Origin: Hyphomicrobiales bacterium | GTDB taxonomy: Bacteria; Pseudomonadota; Alphaproteobacteria; Rhizobiales; Rhizobiaceae | NCBI GenBank assembly: GCA_900471815.1 | Contig: UICE01000001.1 | Coordinates: forward strand, 1 to 64,000 | Length of the DNA: 64,000 nucleotides | Direction of reading: 5' to 3' | In this document: positions 62,828-64,000 of the stretch, piece by piece | Layout: each line of letters starts with the position of its first letter | Position numbering within the stretch: the first letter of the stretch is position 1 | The notes under the pieces: model-generated | The model's input: the letters and a program-made list of their open reading frames with translations, nothing else | Database searches by the model: none | Told to the model about the DNA's origin: nothing | Made by a program: the position numbers and the translations under genes

Positions 62828-64000
62828 ATGGACTATCGTCGTTTTTTCGAAGACGCTATTGACCAGCTGCATGCTGAAAAGCGCTATAGAGTCTTTGCCA
62901 ATCTGGAACGGATTGTGGGAAAGTTCCCGCGCGCGCTCTGGCGCTCGGCGGAGGACACGCGCGAGATTACTGTCTGGTGCTCCAATGATTATCTCGGCAT
63001 GGGCCAGCATCCCAAGGTGATTGCAGCGATGCATGACGCGTCGAGCCGCATGGGTTCGGGCGCTGGCGGCACCCGCAATATTTCAGGCAACAATCACCCG
63101 CTTGTCGAGCTTGAAGCTGAACTTGCCGATCTTCACGACAAGGAGGCCGGGCTTGTTTTCACGTCGGGCTTTGTTTCCAACGAAGCTTCGATTTCAACCA
63201 TTGCCCGGCTTCTGCCCAACTGCCTGATTTTTTCCGATGAGTTGAACCACGCTTCCATGATCGAGGGCGTCAAGCGTTCGGGTGCAGAGAAGCGCATTTT
63301 CCGTCACAATGATCTGGCGCATCTGGAAGAACTCCTGAAGGCTGCCGGACGCGAACGCGCCAAGCTGATTGTGTTCGAATCTGTCTATTCGATGGATGGC
63401 GATATCGCCCCCATTGATGCCATTGCCGATCTTGCCGAAAAATACAATGCCATGACCTATATTGATGAGGTTCATGCGGTCGGCATGTATGGCGAGCGGG
63501 GCGGTGGAATCACCGATCGCGAAGGCCTTTCGCATCGAATCGACATTATTGAGGGAACGCTGGCAAAGGCATTCGGCACCTTGGGCGGCTATATAACCGG
63601 GCCCAAAAGTGTCATCGATGCAGTTCGTTCCTATGCACCGGGCTTTATCTTCACAACGGCCTTGCCGCCGGTGATCGCCGCTGCCGCGACAGAATCCATC
63701 CGGCACCTGAAGGTGTCTCAGGAAGAGCGCCGATTGCACCAGCAACAGGCGCAATTGACCAAACATGTTCTTGCACAGGCCAATCTTCCGGTCATGCCCT
63801 CAGAAACCCATATTGTGCCGGTTCATGTGGGCGATCCGGAGTTGTGCAAGAAGGCCAGTGATCGCCTGCTTGAAAAGCATGGCATCTATATCCAGCCGAT
63901 CAACTATCCGACAGTTCCTCGCGGCACCGAACGGCTGCGCATTACGCCAACACCGTTCCACAGCAATGAGCTGATTGTTGAGCTGAAGGATGCCCTCGTG
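62828..64000 (+). CDS. hemA: 5-aminolevulinate synthase (3' end outside window)
   Basis: ALAS condenses glycine and succinyl-CoA to 5-aminolevulinate, the Shemin route of heme synthesis in alphaproteobacteria. The 391 codons present include [20 protein letters not shown], the glycine-rich [19 protein letters not shown], the PLP aspartate in [15 protein letters not shown] and the PLP lysine in [24 protein letters not shown] precedes the ATG. The window ends in frame some 30-35 codons before the expected stop. Confidence 0.97.
   Translation, partial: MDYRRFFEDAIDQLHAEKRYRVFANLERIVGKFPRALWRSAEDTREITVWCSNDYLGMGQHPKVIAAMHDASSRMGSGAGGTRNISGNNHPLVELEAELADLHDKEAGLVFTSGFVSNEASISTIARLLPNCLIFSDELNHASMIEGVKRSGAEKRIFRHNDLAHLEELLKAAGRERAKLIVFESVYSMDGDIAPIDAIADLAEKYNAMTYIDEVHAVGMYGERGGGITDREGLSHRIDIIEGTLAKAFGTLGGYITGPKSVIDAVRSYAPGFIFTTALPPVIAAAATESIRHLKVSQEERRLHQQQAQLTKHVLAQANLPVMPSETHIVPVHVGDPELCKKASDRLLEKHGIYIQPINYPTVPRGTERLRITPTPFHSNELIVELKDALV

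Overview
The window looks like chromosomal DNA of a Brucella/Ochrobactrum-type alphaproteobacterium (Hyphomicrobiales, Brucellaceae or a close relative). This rests on the gene order murA / DUF2948 / hisD / UPF0262 / low-Mr phosphatase / infA / maf / yacG next to tRNA-Phe, an 8-aminolevulinate-type hemA of the alphaproteobacterial kind, a Bru-RS-like palindromic repeat with GTGCGTGGTTCG ends, RIME-like intergenic palindromes, and protein sequences that resemble this group throughout. No database search was possible, so the assignment is by recognition.

Layout. 1-4.9 kb: start of a secreted protein gene, a LysR regulator, an XRE/IrrE-type short-chain acyl-CoA regulator divergent from isocitrate lyase (aceA) across a region packed with ATTTACA/TGTAAAT motifs, and a small conserved protein. 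4.7-5.3 kb: RIME-like repeats, a terminator and the wreck of a PiT phosphate transporter gene. 5.4-12.9 kb: a FabH-like ketoacyl synthase, then leftward amine-catabolism genes (FAD oxidase, PuuA-like ligase, two SDRs, aldehyde dehydrogenase). 13.0-17.1 kb: the Entner-Doudoroff operon zwf-pgl-edd. 17.2-20.5 kb: GlxA-type regulator and folD, divergent from a solitary sarcosine oxidase beta subunit gene. 20.6-29.3 kb: a surface polysaccharide locus (Wzz-like protein, flippase, four glycosyltransferase-type genes, O-antigen ligase-like protein). 29.4-38.5 kb: proC, small secreted proteins, an LLM flavoenzyme, a three-hairpin small RNA of the alpha-r14/cuckoo type, glycerate 2-kinase, amidase, DUF1127 protein, then GT25, polysaccharide deacetylase and a GT42-like protein, probably LPS-modifying.

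39.4-46.3 kb is a metal-resistance block: arsR-arsN2-acr3-arsC-arsH leftward, a second ArsR divergent from a DUF6428 protein with a cysteine-rich tail, a frameshifted MFS transporter, and padR-chrA for chromate. It is followed by a glycine-rich repeat protein, AT-rich DNA, an IS5-type transposase fragment and tRNA-Phe, the sort of boundary seen at integration sites. 47.9-54.8 kb is ordinary housekeeping DNA. 54.9-64 kb holds tRNA-Thr, a LysR/azoreductase divergent pair, an MgtC-like protein, galE, a large GDSL-esterase autotransporter with an inserted beta-helix passenger, and hemA running off the end of the window.

The items most worth following are the triple anti-Shine-Dalgarno-loop RNA (about 32885-33012), the esterase/PATR autotransporter (59237-62629), the ArsR-DUF6428 pair with its dyad operator, the aceA operator array, and the GT42-like gene in the LPS locus.
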